From positions 744,001 to 808,000 of the forward strand of contig OY829383.1 of assembly GCA_963691835.1 (NCBI GenBank): DNA of 64,000 nt, written 5' to 3'. A model generated the notes under the pieces. That model saw nothing but the letters and a program-made list of their open reading frames with translations, was not told the DNA's origin and made no database searches. Below are positions 36,204-45,685 of the stretch, piece after piece. The position numbers were made by a program, and so were the translations under genes. Every line of letters starts with the position of its first letter. Within the stretch, counting starts at the first letter, position 1. This DNA is from G963691835 sp963691835 (GTDB taxonomy: Bacteria > Pseudomonadota > Alphaproteobacteria > Thalassobaculales > Thalassobaculaceae).

Positions 36204-37424
36204 ATGCCCCAGAATCCGCTGCTGAAGAAGGCGGTCATCAGCAACCGTCGGCTTTCCAAGCGGGGCATGCTTGAGCGCATGTTCACCATGACTTTCAAGG
36301 GGTTCGTCTACCCTCAAATCTGGGAAGATCCGGAGATTGATATCGAGGCCCTGGAAATCGGCCCCGAGACCCGCATCGTCACAATCTCCTCGGGCGGATG
36401 CAATATACTCAATTACCTAACCGAGGCGCCCGAGCGCATCCACGCGGTCGACCTGAACCCGACCCATGTGGCGCTCGCGCGGCTCAAGCTCGGGGCGCTC
36501 AAAACGCTTCCGTCATACGAGGCGTTTTTCCGTTTCTTCGGCCATGCGGATGAGCGGGGAAACCGGCGCGCCTACTTCAGCCATGTGGAGCCCCATCTCG
36601 ACGCATCGACCCGGGCCTACTGGAACCATCGGGGCGTGCGGGGCCGGCGGATCAATCTGTTCACCCGGAATGTCTATGCGTACGGGGTGCTGGGACGGTT
36701 CATCGGCCTGCTGCACCTGGTCGCCCGGCTTCACGGCAAGAACCCGAGACGGATGCTCACCGCCCGCAACATGGAAGAGCAGCGCTGGCTGTTCGAGAAC
36801 ACCATCGGGCCGGTCTTTGATTCGAAGCTGGTTCGGGCACTGTGCAAGCTTCCCGTGTCCTACTACGGCCTCGGCATTCCGCCCGCGCAGTACGAAGCGC
36901 TGGCGGGGAGTGCCGGAGGAGACATTGCCGGCCTGATGCGCAGCAGGTTGGAGCGTCTCGCCTGCGATTTCGATATCAGCGAGAACTACTTCGCATGGCA
37001 GGCGTTCGGCAGAGGGTATGACAAAGAAGACCGGCGCGCGGTGCCCCGCTACCTTCAGAGAGAGCACTACGACGGGCTGCAAGCGCGGCTCGACAGGGTG
37101 TCTGTCGAACACCAGTCGATGACCGAATATCTCCGGGCCCAGCCGGATGCCAGCATGGACCGCTACATCCTCCTGGACGCCCAGGACTGGATGACGTCCA
37201 CCATCCTGAACGAGCTTTGGAGCGAGATCCTTCGCACGGCCCGGCCGAGGGCCCGGGTGATTTTCAGAACCGCCGGCGAAGAGACGATCCTTCCAGGCCG
37301 AATCGATGACGCCATTCTGGAGCGCTGGGACTATCGTGAGGATGACTCCCGCGCCTGGACCGCGCGGGACCGGTCGTCGATCTACGGCGGCTTCCACCTC
37401 TATGTCCTCAAGCAACCGCACTAG
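36204..37424 (+). CDS. btaA: BtaA, AdoMet:diacylglycerol 3-amino-3-carboxypropyltransferase
   Basis: A 406-aa DUF3419 protein that transfers the aminocarboxypropyl group of AdoMet to diacylglycerol, the first step to the betaine lipid DGTS. Visible blocks are VYPQIWEDPEIDIEAL, TISSGGCNILNYL, AVDLNPTHVALARLKL and a C-terminal LLDAQDWM. The ATG at 36204 has AGGA at a better distance than the ATG at 36189. The methyltransferase btaB follows 4 bp later. Confidence 0.93.
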   Translation: MPQNPLLKKAVISNRRLSKRGMLERMFTMTFKGFVYPQIWEDPEIDIEALEIGPETRIVTISSGGCNILNYLTEAPERIHAVDLNPTHVALARLKLGALKTLPSYEAFFRFFGHADERGNRRAYFSHVEPHLDASTRAYWNHRGVRGRRINLFTRNVYAYGVLGRFIGLLHLVARLHGKNPRRMLTARNMEEQRWLFENTIGPVFDSKLVRALCKLPVSYYGLGIPPAQYEALAGSAGGDIAGLMRSRLERLACDFDISENYFAWQAFGRGYDKEDRRAVPRYLQREHYDGLQARLDRVSVEHQSMTEYLRAQPDASMDRYILLDAQDWMTSTILNELWSEILRTARPRARVIFRTAGEETILPGRIDDAILERWDYREDDSRAWTARDRSSIYGGFHLYVLKQPH

Positions 37425-37428
37425 CTCC

Positions 37429-38112
37429 ATGGCGGATCGCTCGTTGGACAACCCGCCCCCGTCGACAGACGACACGAAGCAGCGCATGGACGCCATGTAC
37501 CGCGTCCAGCGGCACATCTACGACATCACGCGGAAGTACTATCTGCTCGGGCGCGACCGTATGATCGCGGAGTTGGGCGCGCAACCTGGCCAGATCGTCT
37601 GTGAGATGGGGTGCGGCACCGGACGCAACCTGATCGCCATGGCGCGCCGCTATCCGAACGTCTCGTTCTACGGGATTGATGCGTCGGAGGAGATGCTTCG
37701 GACCGCCTCCAGATCCGTGAGCCGCGCCGGCCTGGCGGACCGGATCAAACTGGCACACGGATTTGCGCAGACAACGGATCCGGCAGCCGTGTTCGGCCTG
37801 GACCGGCAGCCGGAACACATCGTTTTTTCCTACGCGTTATCGATCATCCCGCCTTGGCGTGAGTCCCTGGACCATGCGGTTGAGATATTGCCTTCCGGCG
37901 GGACACTGCACGCCGTCGACTTTGGACCGCTGTCAGGCTGGCCCCTTTGGTTTCAGGGCATCCTTCGATGGTGGCTGGCGTTGTTCCACGTTGAACACCG
38001 CCCCGGCGTGGGTGCGTGGTTCGCAGCGCGCCACACGGTCCCAGGCAACGCCTATGAGAGAGCGGCTGTTCTCGGAGAGTACGCGGAACTGCACCGCCTC
38101 CGGCTTCCATAG
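37429..38112 (+). CDS. btaB: BtaB, betaine-lipid N-methyltransferase
   Basis: A 227-aa class I methyltransferase with the AdoMet motif VCEMGCGTGRNLIAMA, acidic residue in FYGIDASEEML, and the BtaB-like start RMDAMYRVQRHIYDITRKYY. It trimethylates the diacylglyceryl-homoserine made by BtaA to give DGTS, a phosphorus-free membrane lipid. It lies directly downstream of btaA, so they form one operon. Confidence 0.93.
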   Translation: MADRSLDNPPPSTDDTKQRMDAMYRVQRHIYDITRKYYLLGRDRMIAELGAQPGQIVCEMGCGTGRNLIAMARRYPNVSFYGIDASEEMLRTASRSVSRAGLADRIKLAHGFAQTTDPAAVFGLDRQPEHIVFSYALSIIPPWRESLDHAVEILPSGGTLHAVDFGPLSGWPLWFQGILRWWLALFHVEHRPGVGAWFAARHTVPGNAYERAAVLGEYAELHRLRLP

Positions 38113-38144
38113 AAGAAGGCGGTGCGTTTCCAGCACTCCGACGC

Positions 38145-38771
38145 CTATGCCGGAATGTTCATGCCGCGCTCGACGCCCGGCCGGGCCATCAACTCGTCAT
38201 ACCAACGCTTGACGTTCGGGAACTGGGACAGGTCAACCTCCTGCCAGTCGTGCCGGAAGACCCAAGGCAGGGTCGCGAAATCGGCGATGGAGACCTGCGC
38301 GCCGCCGAGATAGGGCGAGCCGCCGAGCCGGCCGTCCAAAACGCCATAGAGCCGAAGGCACTCGTCGCCATAGCGTTTGATGCCATAGGGAACCTTCTCT
38401 TTGGCCGCCCGCTTGAAATGGTGAACCTGTCCGAAGATCGGCCCAATCCCGCCCATCTGGAACATCAGCCACTGGATCACTTCATACTTACCAGCCGTGT
38501 CGGACGGCATGAACATGCCGGTCTTCTCAGCCAGATACATCAGGATTGCACCGGACTCGATGACGGTGAACGGTTCCCCACCGGGCCCGTCCTTATCGAC
38601 GATTGCGGGGATCTTTGAGTTCGGATTGATTGCCTTGAAATCGTCGGAAAACTGAATATTCGTCGAAATATCAATTGGATGAACGTCGTACTCGAGGCCG
38701 CATTCCTCAAGCATGATCGTCGCCTTGCGACCGTTCGACGTTTTCCAGGTGTAGAGATCAATCGCGGCCAT
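38145..38771 (-). CDS. glutathione S-transferase family protein (Nu/YfcG-like)
   Basis: A 208-aa two-domain GST. The N-terminal thioredoxin fold has WKTSNGRKATIMLEE at the glutathione site, NPNSKIPAIVD with the cis-Pro, and VIESGAILMYLAEKTG contacting glutathione. The helical C-terminal domain ends with a short tail. This pattern matches the YfcG/Ure2-like Nu class with disulfide-reductase activity. Start at 38771 after AGGGGAAGGG. Confidence 0.9.
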   Translation of the reverse strand: MAAIDLYTWKTSNGRKATIMLEECGLEYDVHPIDISTNIQFSDDFKAINPNSKIPAIVDKDGPGGEPFTVIESGAILMYLAEKTGMFMPSDTAGKYEVIQWLMFQMGGIGPIFGQVHHFKRAAKEKVPYGIKRYGDECLRLYGVLDGRLGGSPYLGGAQVSIADFATLPWVFRHDWQEVDLSQFPNVKRWYDELMARPGVERGMNIPA

Positions 38772-39056
38772 CGCCCTTCCCCTCCAGCAGCATTGTTTCG
38801 TTGGGGGATGACATGACATGCGGACGCGTAAAAGCAAGCGCCGCGTTCCGCCTTGACCGGGGCTATGCAAACTTGACTCTAAGCTACAAATTCACATAGT
38901 TTTTTTACGTTTTTTAACTTTGCTATCAGATGTTGACCGTGGAATTTGGTTGTTAGTGTCTGTTTGCATAAGGGGGTAGGCACGTCACCGTTAGATTGTG
39001 CCTTATTGTATGCGAGCGTTGCTGCTGCCGAAGACCGTCCATGGTGGGAGGTGGCA

Positions 39057-40817
39057 ATGCTTTTGTCCAACTTACGAGTACAGACGAAGACCCTGTTGAT
39101 CATCGCCGTATCGGCGCCTTTATTTCTGTCGGCGGCGGCCTACGCTGTCCTCGCGATGAAGAGTATCGGCACAGAGCTTGCCGAAATCACCGAGGAAGAC
39201 ATGCCGCTAACCCGGTCTCTGACGGAAGTTACAGCGTCCGTTCTTCACCAAACCGTTTCGATGGAAAAGGTGCTCCGCTACGGCGAGAGCATGGAGACTT
39301 ACCCCGAAGACCGAGCCCTCTTTGAGAAGTCGCTTGGCGACATTCAGACTGAAACAGAGACGATGAACGCTCTGTTTGAGGGTATCGACCAAAAGATCAG
39401 CTCAGCGATCCAGCACGCCGAAGACCTCGGTAGACTGGAAAGTGCGGGCGAGTACGAAGCCCTCCGTGACGAGGTCACGGAGGCCCGGATAACGCTTGAT
39501 GCTTTCAGCGCAAAGTTCGCAGAAGCCGTTGCCGCCATTCAGGCATCCGATCTGTCGAAAGCACACAAAGTCGGTGCCGAAGCGGAAGAGTTAGCGGAGC
39601 TGGCCGGAAGTCAACTCGAAGCCGCCATGTTCCACATCGAGGGCTTCACCGAGCAATCTCTTCACGCGGTGCTTGAGCACGAGACCAGTGCTTTGGTCAT
39701 CGTTGCAAGTCTAATGGCTGTCGGTCTGGCCGGCGGTCTCGGCGCGGGGATGTACATTGGCGGATCCATTGCGAAGCCGCTTGGAAAGGTGACCGGGCTT
39801 ATAGAGGCGATGTCGACCGGCAAGACCGACATTTCCATCGACCCCGACACTGCGCGCCGTGACGAAATCGGGACGCTCGAACGCGCCGCCCGGGTGTTTC
39901 TCGAGAACCTGAGAGAGCGCGAACGACTTGCCCGGGAACAGGAAAACGCGCGGGTCGAACGCGAGGCACGGGTTCAGCGACGCGAGGCGTTGACCCAAGA
40001 GTTTGACGTTGCGGTCGAGGGCATGCTGAACGAGGTTTCCGTCGCAACCGACCAGATGGGCGGCGCTGCGGAGTCCCTGACGGACGTGGCCGATCAGACC
40101 AACGTCCAATCGGCGGCGGTCTCCACAGCGGCGGTCCAGGCAGCTTCCAACGTGCAAACCGTCGCGACCGCGGCACAAGAACTCTCCGCATCGATCGAAG
40201 AAATCAGCCGCCGGGCCGCGGAGTCGAGCCAGTCCATAACGGATACTGCTTCGAAGGCGGCAGAGACCAATGAGATTGTTGAGAGCCTGCGGGACTCGGC
40301 GACGCGCGTTGGGGAGGTGATTGAACTGATCAACTCCGTATCAGAGCAAACCCATCTGCTTGCGCTCAATGCAACGATTGAGGCCGCGCGTGCGGGCGAA
40401 GCCGGCAAGGGTTTCGCGGTGGTCGCTTCGGAAGTCAAAGTGCTTGCCGGCGAGACCGGTAAGGCGACCGAAGAAATCACGGCGCAGATCATGCACATGC
40501 AGCAACAGACGGACTCTGCCGTAGGCGTCATCTCGGACATCTCGAAGATGATCGAGACTGTCAGCGAGCTCTTTGCTGGGATCGCCTCCGCGGTTGAGGA
40601 GCAGAACGCCGCAACGGCCGAAATCGGTCGCAACGTTCAGGAAGCGGCGACCGGGACGGAAGATGTAACCAACAACATCACATCGGTCTCTCAAGGCGCG
40701 CAAACGACCGGCGTTGCGGCGGCACAGGTCCTGACCGCCATCCGGTCGGTGTCCGAACAGACCGGATCCATCAACCATATCGTCAAGGACTTCCTCGAAA
40801 ATGTCCGGGCCGCATAA
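39057..40817 (+). CDS. transmembrane methyl-accepting chemotaxis protein
   Basis: A 586-aa chemoreceptor: TM1 about 12-33, a helical periplasmic sensor about 34-208, TM2 about 209-233 (LVIVASLMAVGLAGGLGAGM), HAMP about 234-290, and a signalling domain with SEQTHLLALNATIEAARAG and GKGFAVVASEVKVLA at the tip. The start at 39057 has GGGAGG upstream; the longer frame from 38946 is not coding. A LOV kinase gene follows 98 bp later on the same strand. Ligand unknown. Confidence 0.93.
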   Translation: MLLSNLRVQTKTLLIIAVSAPLFLSAAAYAVLAMKSIGTELAEITEEDMPLTRSLTEVTASVLHQTVSMEKVLRYGESMETYPEDRALFEKSLGDIQTETETMNALFEGIDQKISSAIQHAEDLGRLESAGEYEALRDEVTEARITLDAFSAKFAEAVAAIQASDLSKAHKVGAEAEELAELAGSQLEAAMFHIEGFTEQSLHAVLEHETSALVIVASLMAVGLAGGLGAGMYIGGSIAKPLGKVTGLIEAMSTGKTDISIDPDTARRDEIGTLERAARVFLENLRERERLAREQENARVEREARVQRREALTQEFDVAVEGMLNEVSVATDQMGGAAESLTDVADQTNVQSAAVSTAAVQAASNVQTVATAAQELSASIEEISRRAAESSQSITDTASKAAETNEIVESLRDSATRVGEVIELINSVSEQTHLLALNATIEAARAGEAGKGFAVVASEVKVLAGETGKATEEITAQIMHMQQQTDSAVGVISDISKMIETVSELFAGIASAVEEQNAATAEIGRNVQEAATGTEDVTNNITSVSQGAQTTGVAAAQVLTAIRSVSEQTGSINHIVKDFLENVRAA

Positions 40818-40915
40818 GGAAACGGTCTCCAAGAAGGAACGGAAGGCGACGGGAAGCCGGGTTCCCGCGCCCTCCGACTGGGCCTTGATATCCGAGAGAA
40901 GGAAGGCTGGGGGCA

Positions 40916-43066
40916 TTGTTCTACGACGGTGACATCACAGGACTTGGTTTGCCTGCGCTCTTGGCTGCGGGTCTGGTTGCGGCTGGCGTGGCCAACCTTG
41001 TTGTCAAGTACCGGCCCTGGAAAGCGGATCGCCCGAACGCGCAGAAAGCGGATCGCCCGAACGCGCAGGATGACCCGCAGGGCGAAGGCCGGGAACCTGT
41101 CATCGGATCGGCAATGGCCGTTCTAGAGGTGATGCACGATCCCGCACTGGTCGTTGATCGGGACGGAACTATCCGATACGCAAACGCCCTGGCAGGCGCG
41201 TTTCTCCATCCGAAGGACAGCCTGACCGGTCAGTCCGTGTCGGCTGTCCTGACTGGAATCGACTGGAAATCGGAGATTAGCGCTCTTCGGGAATGCCAAG
41301 ACATTGGCCGCATACATTCGGTGACCGCGGATCGTCCCATCTTGGCCAAGACGGGAAATGAAGAAGCGGTTCCCATCGACGTGACGTTGCGCGCGACGAA
41401 TGCCTTTGGCGCTCCGGCTGTTGTCGCTTGTCTGCGCCGCGTCGCCGACACGCGGACGCAACCGGACATCCCCCGGCTGAGTGAAAGAGCCCTTGCGGCG
41501 TCAACCGACGGGATCGTCATCGTCGACGCACAGCAAAACGATCAGCCGATCATCTATGCCAATGCCGCTTTCTACGAACTGACCGGCTATGGCCCCGAGG
41601 ATGTCATCGGCCAAAACTGCCGTTTCCTCCAGGGCGACGACCAGAATCAGAGCGCGATCGCCATTCTCCGGCGCGCGATCCAGGAAGGGCGGCATTGCAG
41701 GGTAAGGCTCCGGAACTATCGAAAGAACAGGAGCTGCTTCATCAACGAATTGTCTGTCTCGCCAGTGCACGATGATGCCGGGGTGCTGACCCATTTTATC
41801 GGCACCCAGCATGACGCCAGCGTCTGTGAAAATCAGATGCGTCAGATACGGACGGCACGACACCGAGCGGAGGCTGCGCTCGCCCTGCTCGACGATGCCC
41901 TCGAAAGCGTCGCGGCGGGCGTCATGATCTTGGATGTCGACGATCGGGTTGTGAACGTCAATCAGGCCATGCTGCATCAGCTCCGTCACTTCACCACGAT
42001 CAACGTCGGTGACAGTTTCTGCGACATCGTGGATGAGGGCGTCGGCAGCATGATCGCGGACGGTATCTGCAGCCAGGAGATTGCGGACAGTTGGCGCAGC
42101 AAACGCTTGGCGGCCCATCGGGACAGACCGTCGAGGACGGAGTTGCTTCGGCCGGACGGAGAGGTCATCCGATACACGGAGTACGGCACATCGAGCGGCG
42201 GCACCGTCATCATCCACGAAAAGATCACAGGTGAATGGAAAGCCCGGGAAGCGCTGGCAAACGCCAAAGATCAGGCAGAACTCGCCAATCGCGCCAAGTC
42301 GGCGTTCCTCGCCCATATGAGCCACGAGCTTCGAACGCCGCTCAACGCGATCATCGGCTTCTCCGAGATCATGACAAACCGCCTGTTCGGCGACATGGGT
42401 AACGAGAAATACCAGCCCTACGCCCACGACATATTGGATAGCGCGAAAGAGCTTCTTGGCATGATCGACGACCTTCTCGATCTCTCACTGATCGAAGCTG
42501 AAAGCGTGCCAGTCTCGCCAACAACGTTCACGTTGGCTCCCTTCCTGTCCGATATCCGCGAAACCTTCGGCGAAAGACGCGAGCAGATCCGAGTCTCCGT
42601 GGAGATTGAGCACCCTCATGCGCCTTCTCTCACCGTCGTATCGGATAGACGGCTCCTCTCCAAACTGGTCTCGCAACTGATAGCGAACGCGTTGGTAATA
42701 GGAACGTCGTCGCATGTGGTCTCCGTGACGTGCCGGCGCTTCACAGACAGCACTTTGATGATCCGGGTTGAGAGCTCTCTCGGGGAACGCCAGCAGTCGC
42801 ACACGCTAGACCTTGCGCGCCTGCCGGAGCCCAACCGTGGAGCCTATGTTAAGAGTCCCGACGGAGCCGGGCTCGGAACGGCGATCCTTGAGGGTTACTC
42901 CCACGCTCTTGGCGGCACACTGAGCGTCTCATCGGAGAGAGGAATGACAAGCACGGCAACGCTTGAGTTGCCGCTGCTGGACGCCCGGACTAATCCGTTC
43001 CCCCTCACCGGCGTCCGAGTTCCTGAAACGCCGCCAGCCCCTGAAAAGGTCCACTCTGCCAGCTAG
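40916..43066 (+). CDS. LOV-domain blue-light sensor histidine kinase with degenerate ATPase domain
   Basis: A 716-aa protein. One N-terminal membrane segment (about 8-31), a 24-bp tandem repeat encoding KADRPNAQ twice, a PAS domain (about 65-175), a LOV domain (about 190-302) with the flavin motif GQNCRFLQG, the photoactive Cys at 235, a further PAS-like segment (about 320-438), and HisKA with the phosphoacceptor His470 in HMSHELRTPLNAIIGF. The ATPase part keeps IANAL (N box) and GAGLGTAI (G2 box), but the central DxGxG box is not recognisable, so kinase activity is uncertain. Start is a TTG with GGAAGG upstream. No response regulator adjoins it. Confidence 0.9.
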   Translation: MFYDGDITGLGLPALLAAGLVAAGVANLVVKYRPWKADRPNAQKADRPNAQDDPQGEGREPVIGSAMAVLEVMHDPALVVDRDGTIRYANALAGAFLHPKDSLTGQSVSAVLTGIDWKSEISALRECQDIGRIHSVTADRPILAKTGNEEAVPIDVTLRATNAFGAPAVVACLRRVADTRTQPDIPRLSERALAASTDGIVIVDAQQNDQPIIYANAAFYELTGYGPEDVIGQNCRFLQGDDQNQSAIAILRRAIQEGRHCRVRLRNYRKNRSCFINELSVSPVHDDAGVLTHFIGTQHDASVCENQMRQIRTARHRAEAALALLDDALESVAAGVMILDVDDRVVNVNQAMLHQLRHFTTINVGDSFCDIVDEGVGSMIADGICSQEIADSWRSKRLAAHRDRPSRTELLRPDGEVIRYTEYGTSSGGTVIIHEKITGEWKAREALANAKDQAELANRAKSAFLAHMSHELRTPLNAIIGFSEIMTNRLFGDMGNEKYQPYAHDILDSAKELLGMIDDLLDLSLIEAESVPVSPTTFTLAPFLSDIRETFGERREQIRVSVEIEHPHAPSLTVVSDRRLLSKLVSQLIANALVIGTSSHVVSVTCRRFTDSTLMIRVESSLGERQQSHTLDLARLPEPNRGAYVKSPDGAGLGTAILEGYSHALGGTLSVSSERGMTSTATLELPLLDARTNPFPLTGVRVPETPPAPEKVHSAS
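41021..41068 (+). repeat. 24-bp perfect tandem duplication inside the LOV kinase gene
   Basis: Bases 41021-41044 are repeated exactly at 41045-41068, encoding KADRPNAQ twice in the linker just after the membrane segment. In-frame, so the protein stays open; probably a recent slippage event. Confidence 0.95.
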
Positions 43067-43149
43067 CTCTCGAGCCAGTCTCCGAGCCTCTCTTGCGTCC
43101 GTATGCGACCACCCTGCACACTCTGCATCGCGGTTGGCGGGAGACGTGG

Positions 43150-44055
43150 ATGGGACAGCAAAGGGCAACGGCGAACGGCATCTACCCGATGCTCTACGCG
43201 ATTTTCGACGGGTCAGGCCGCCTCGACGACGGCGCCCAGAGAGCCCAGGTCGACGCCTGCGCCGCGGCTGGCGTCCACGGTCTGGCCGTTGGCGGCCTTG
43301 CGAGCGAGTGCAACAAACTCACGACGGAGGAGCGCCGCCGTCATGCTGCCTGCACCCTTGAGGCGGCGGATGGCAGACTGCCGGTCAGCGTCACCTTGTC
43401 CGACAATACGGTCGAAGGCCAAATCGAAGGCGTGCGGCATGCGGCCGACCTCGGGGCTGCTTGGGCGGTTCTTCAGCCGCCACCAGTCAAGACCGCCTCA
43501 GAGGAGGCGCTGATCCGGTTCTTTGGAGCAGTCGCCGATGCGTCCCCCATTCCGGTGGGAATTCAGAATGCGCCGGAATACATCGGCATCGGCCTGTCCA
43601 ATGCCGGACTGATCACGCTCGCAGAACGGCATCCCAACGTGTCGATCCTCAAGGCGGAGGGGCCAGCCCTCTATATCGGCACCTTGGCGGAAGACGCGAA
43701 CGGCCGGTTCGAGATCCTGAACGGTCGAAACGGGGTTGGATTGATCGATGACCTCCGGGCCGGCTGTACGGGTTGCATTCCAGGCGTCGAATGCTGCGAC
43801 GTCGAGGTACGTGTCTTCGAGGCCTGGATGAAGGGCGACCGGGACGAAGCAGAGCGCCTGTTCAAGGAAATCCTGCCGCTGCTTCACTTCCTGATGATCG
43901 GCATCGACCATCTGCTGTGCTACGGGAAGCGGCTCGCCGCCCGGCGGATCGGGCTGGGCGAGGTCCACGACAGGGGGCCCGCGCAAGCCCCTCACCCCTT
44001 CGGCCTCGACGTCCTGGTGGCATGGTCAAAATCACTGGGAGAACTTGGGAAATGA
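43150..44055 (+). CDS. DHDPS/NAL-family aldolase
   Basis: A 301-aa class I (Schiff-base) aldolase-fold protein. The N-terminus has GIYPMLYAIFDGSG, AVGGLASECNKLTTEER corresponds to the GTTGE region, and the Schiff-base Lys is in VSILKAEGP. It is longer and more divergent than DapA, so a catabolic keto-acid aldolase or dehydratase is likelier. Start at 43150 with GGAG seven bases upstream. It overlaps the hydrolase start by four bases. Confidence 0.85.
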   Translation: MGQQRATANGIYPMLYAIFDGSGRLDDGAQRAQVDACAAAGVHGLAVGGLASECNKLTTEERRRHAACTLEAADGRLPVSVTLSDNTVEGQIEGVRHAADLGAAWAVLQPPPVKTASEEALIRFFGAVADASPIPVGIQNAPEYIGIGLSNAGLITLAERHPNVSILKAEGPALYIGTLAEDANGRFEILNGRNGVGLIDDLRAGCTGCIPGVECCDVEVRVFEAWMKGDRDEAERLFKEILPLLHFLMIGIDHLLCYGKRLAARRIGLGEVHDRGPAQAPHPFGLDVLVAWSKSLGELGK

Positions 44056-44762
44056 CGACGTTCGTTCTTGTTCATGGCGCTTGGCACGGCGGATGGTGCT
44101 GGTCTCGCGTGGCGCGCCTGCTTCGGGAGCGGGGCCATGACGTCTTCACCCCGACCATGACGGGGCTTGGCGAGAGCTCCCATCTGCTGTCTTCGCGAAT
44201 CACGTTGATGACCCACATAAAGGATGTCGTCGGCGTGCTGCGGTGGGAGGATCTGGAGGACGTGGTCCTGGTGGGTCACTCTTATGGCGGCATGATCATC
44301 ACCGGTGCCGCCGACCGGGAAGCGGGCCGGATCCGAAGCCTCGTCTATCTCGACGCGTTCGTACCCGCCGACGGCGAGTCAGCACTGGATCTACGGCCGA
44401 AGGAGCGCTCAGCAGCGTCACTCAAACTCGCGCGGGAGAAGGGTGAGGGGTGGCGGCTGCCACCAACCTCGGCTGCCACGTTCAATGTTAATGAGGCCGA
44501 CCGGGAGTGGGTCGACGGAAAATGCACCGATCTTCCGATCGGCTGCTTTACAGAACCTTTGACCCTCACCGGTGCGGTCGATGGCATTGGCAACTTTATG
44601 TACATCCGCGCGGGAGGTTATGACGCGCCAAACTTTGACACCGCGATGGACCGAGTTCGCGGCAAGCCAGGATGGACCATTCACACACTCGACTGCGGGC
44701 ATGATGTGATGGTCGACATGCCAGCGGAACTCACCGACCTTCTGGAGCAGGCTGCGGCTTAA
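44052..44762 (+). CDS. alpha/beta hydrolase (hydroxynitrile lyase/esterase-like)
   Basis: A 236-aa alpha/beta hydrolase without signal peptide. The oxyanion region is VLVHGAWHGGWCW, the nucleophile is in VLVGHSYGGMIITG, and the catalytic His is in LDCGHDVMVDMP. This pattern is shared by plant-type esterases and hydroxynitrile lyases. Its ATGA overlaps the aldolase stop, so the two are coupled and may act in one pathway. Substrate unknown. Confidence 0.88.
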   Translation: MTTFVLVHGAWHGGWCWSRVARLLRERGHDVFTPTMTGLGESSHLLSSRITLMTHIKDVVGVLRWEDLEDVVLVGHSYGGMIITGAADREAGRIRSLVYLDAFVPADGESALDLRPKERSAASLKLAREKGEGWRLPPTSAATFNVNEADREWVDGKCTDLPIGCFTEPLTLTGAVDGIGNFMYIRAGGYDAPNFDTAMDRVRGKPGWTIHTLDCGHDVMVDMPAELTDLLEQAAA

Positions 44763-44788
44763 GCTCGGCCCTGCTTCGGGAGACGGCG

Positions 44789-45655
44789 ATGCCCCTGCTT
44801 GAGACGGAAGCGCCCGGTTGGCCGAGGACGATTGCATTCCTGGCCGCCCGGGCGATCACCGGCATCGAGGTCGTGACCGCGCAGTCCTACAAACGCGCGG
44901 TGGTGTTGAACGGCATATCCGGCATTCTAACGGTCAGTCCGGACGACCATGGCTTGGCGTGGCAGGTGGCGCCGGATGGCCCGGATGCCAACACGGTCGC
45001 GCACCGGCTCCGCCGGCTGTTCGGCTTGGACCGGACGGCGGATGCCGCACGTCAGCACCTGTCATTGGATCCCGATCTGGCTCCCCTGGTTGCGCGTGAT
45101 CCTGAGCTGCGCATACCGGGCTGCTGGGATCCTTTCGAGCTGGCCGTTCGGGCAGTACTCGGCCAGCAGGTGAGCGTGGCGGGTGCGCGAACCATGGCCG
45201 GCCGCCTGGTCGCCGCAACGGGCCGCGCGTTGACTCTGGATAAATCGGTGCCTCGAACCGCCGAGACTGATTGGTTTGAGTTTCCCAGCCCCATCGCCGT
45301 CGCCGAGGGAGATCTGTCATCCATCGGACTGACCCGGCAGCGGGAACGAACGCTTCGGGGTGTCGCCTCGGCGTTCGTCAAAGAACCCGATCTCTTGAAA
45401 TCGGACGGCGATATAGAAGATCTGGTTAAACGCCTGGTCGAGTTGCCGGGTATCGGACCATGGACCGCGCACTACATGGCACTGCGGGGCGCGCGGCATC
45501 CCGACGCCTTCCCCTCCAGCGATCTCGGTCTGCTGCGGGCCATGGCGAAAGAGGGAGTCCGCCCCTCCCCGAAAGAGCTCGAAGCAAAGGCGGAGGCTTG
45601 GCGGCCGTTTCGCGCCCATGCAGCCCAATATCTGTGGACAAAGGATGCGGTGTAG
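44789..45655 (+). CDS. alkA: DNA-3-methyladenine glycosylase II (AlkA family)
   Basis: A 288-aa alkylation-repair glycosylase with an N-terminal AlkA domain (about 1-105) and an HhH domain: WDPFELAVRAVLGQQVSV, LPGIGPWTAHYMALRG, and the catalytic Asp in FPSSDLGLLRA. No methyl-acceptor Ada domain is fused. Start at 44789 after GGGAGACGG. Confidence 0.93.
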   Translation: MPLLETEAPGWPRTIAFLAARAITGIEVVTAQSYKRAVVLNGISGILTVSPDDHGLAWQVAPDGPDANTVAHRLRRLFGLDRTADAARQHLSLDPDLAPLVARDPELRIPGCWDPFELAVRAVLGQQVSVAGARTMAGRLVAATGRALTLDKSVPRTAETDWFEFPSPIAVAEGDLSSIGLTRQRERTLRGVASAFVKEPDLLKSDGDIEDLVKRLVELPGIGPWTAHYMALRGARHPDAFPSSDLGLLRAMAKEGVRPSPKELEAKAEAWRPFRAHAAQYLWTKDAV

Positions 45656-45685
45656 CACCGCGCCGTGCCGGTCACCGGATGCTGA

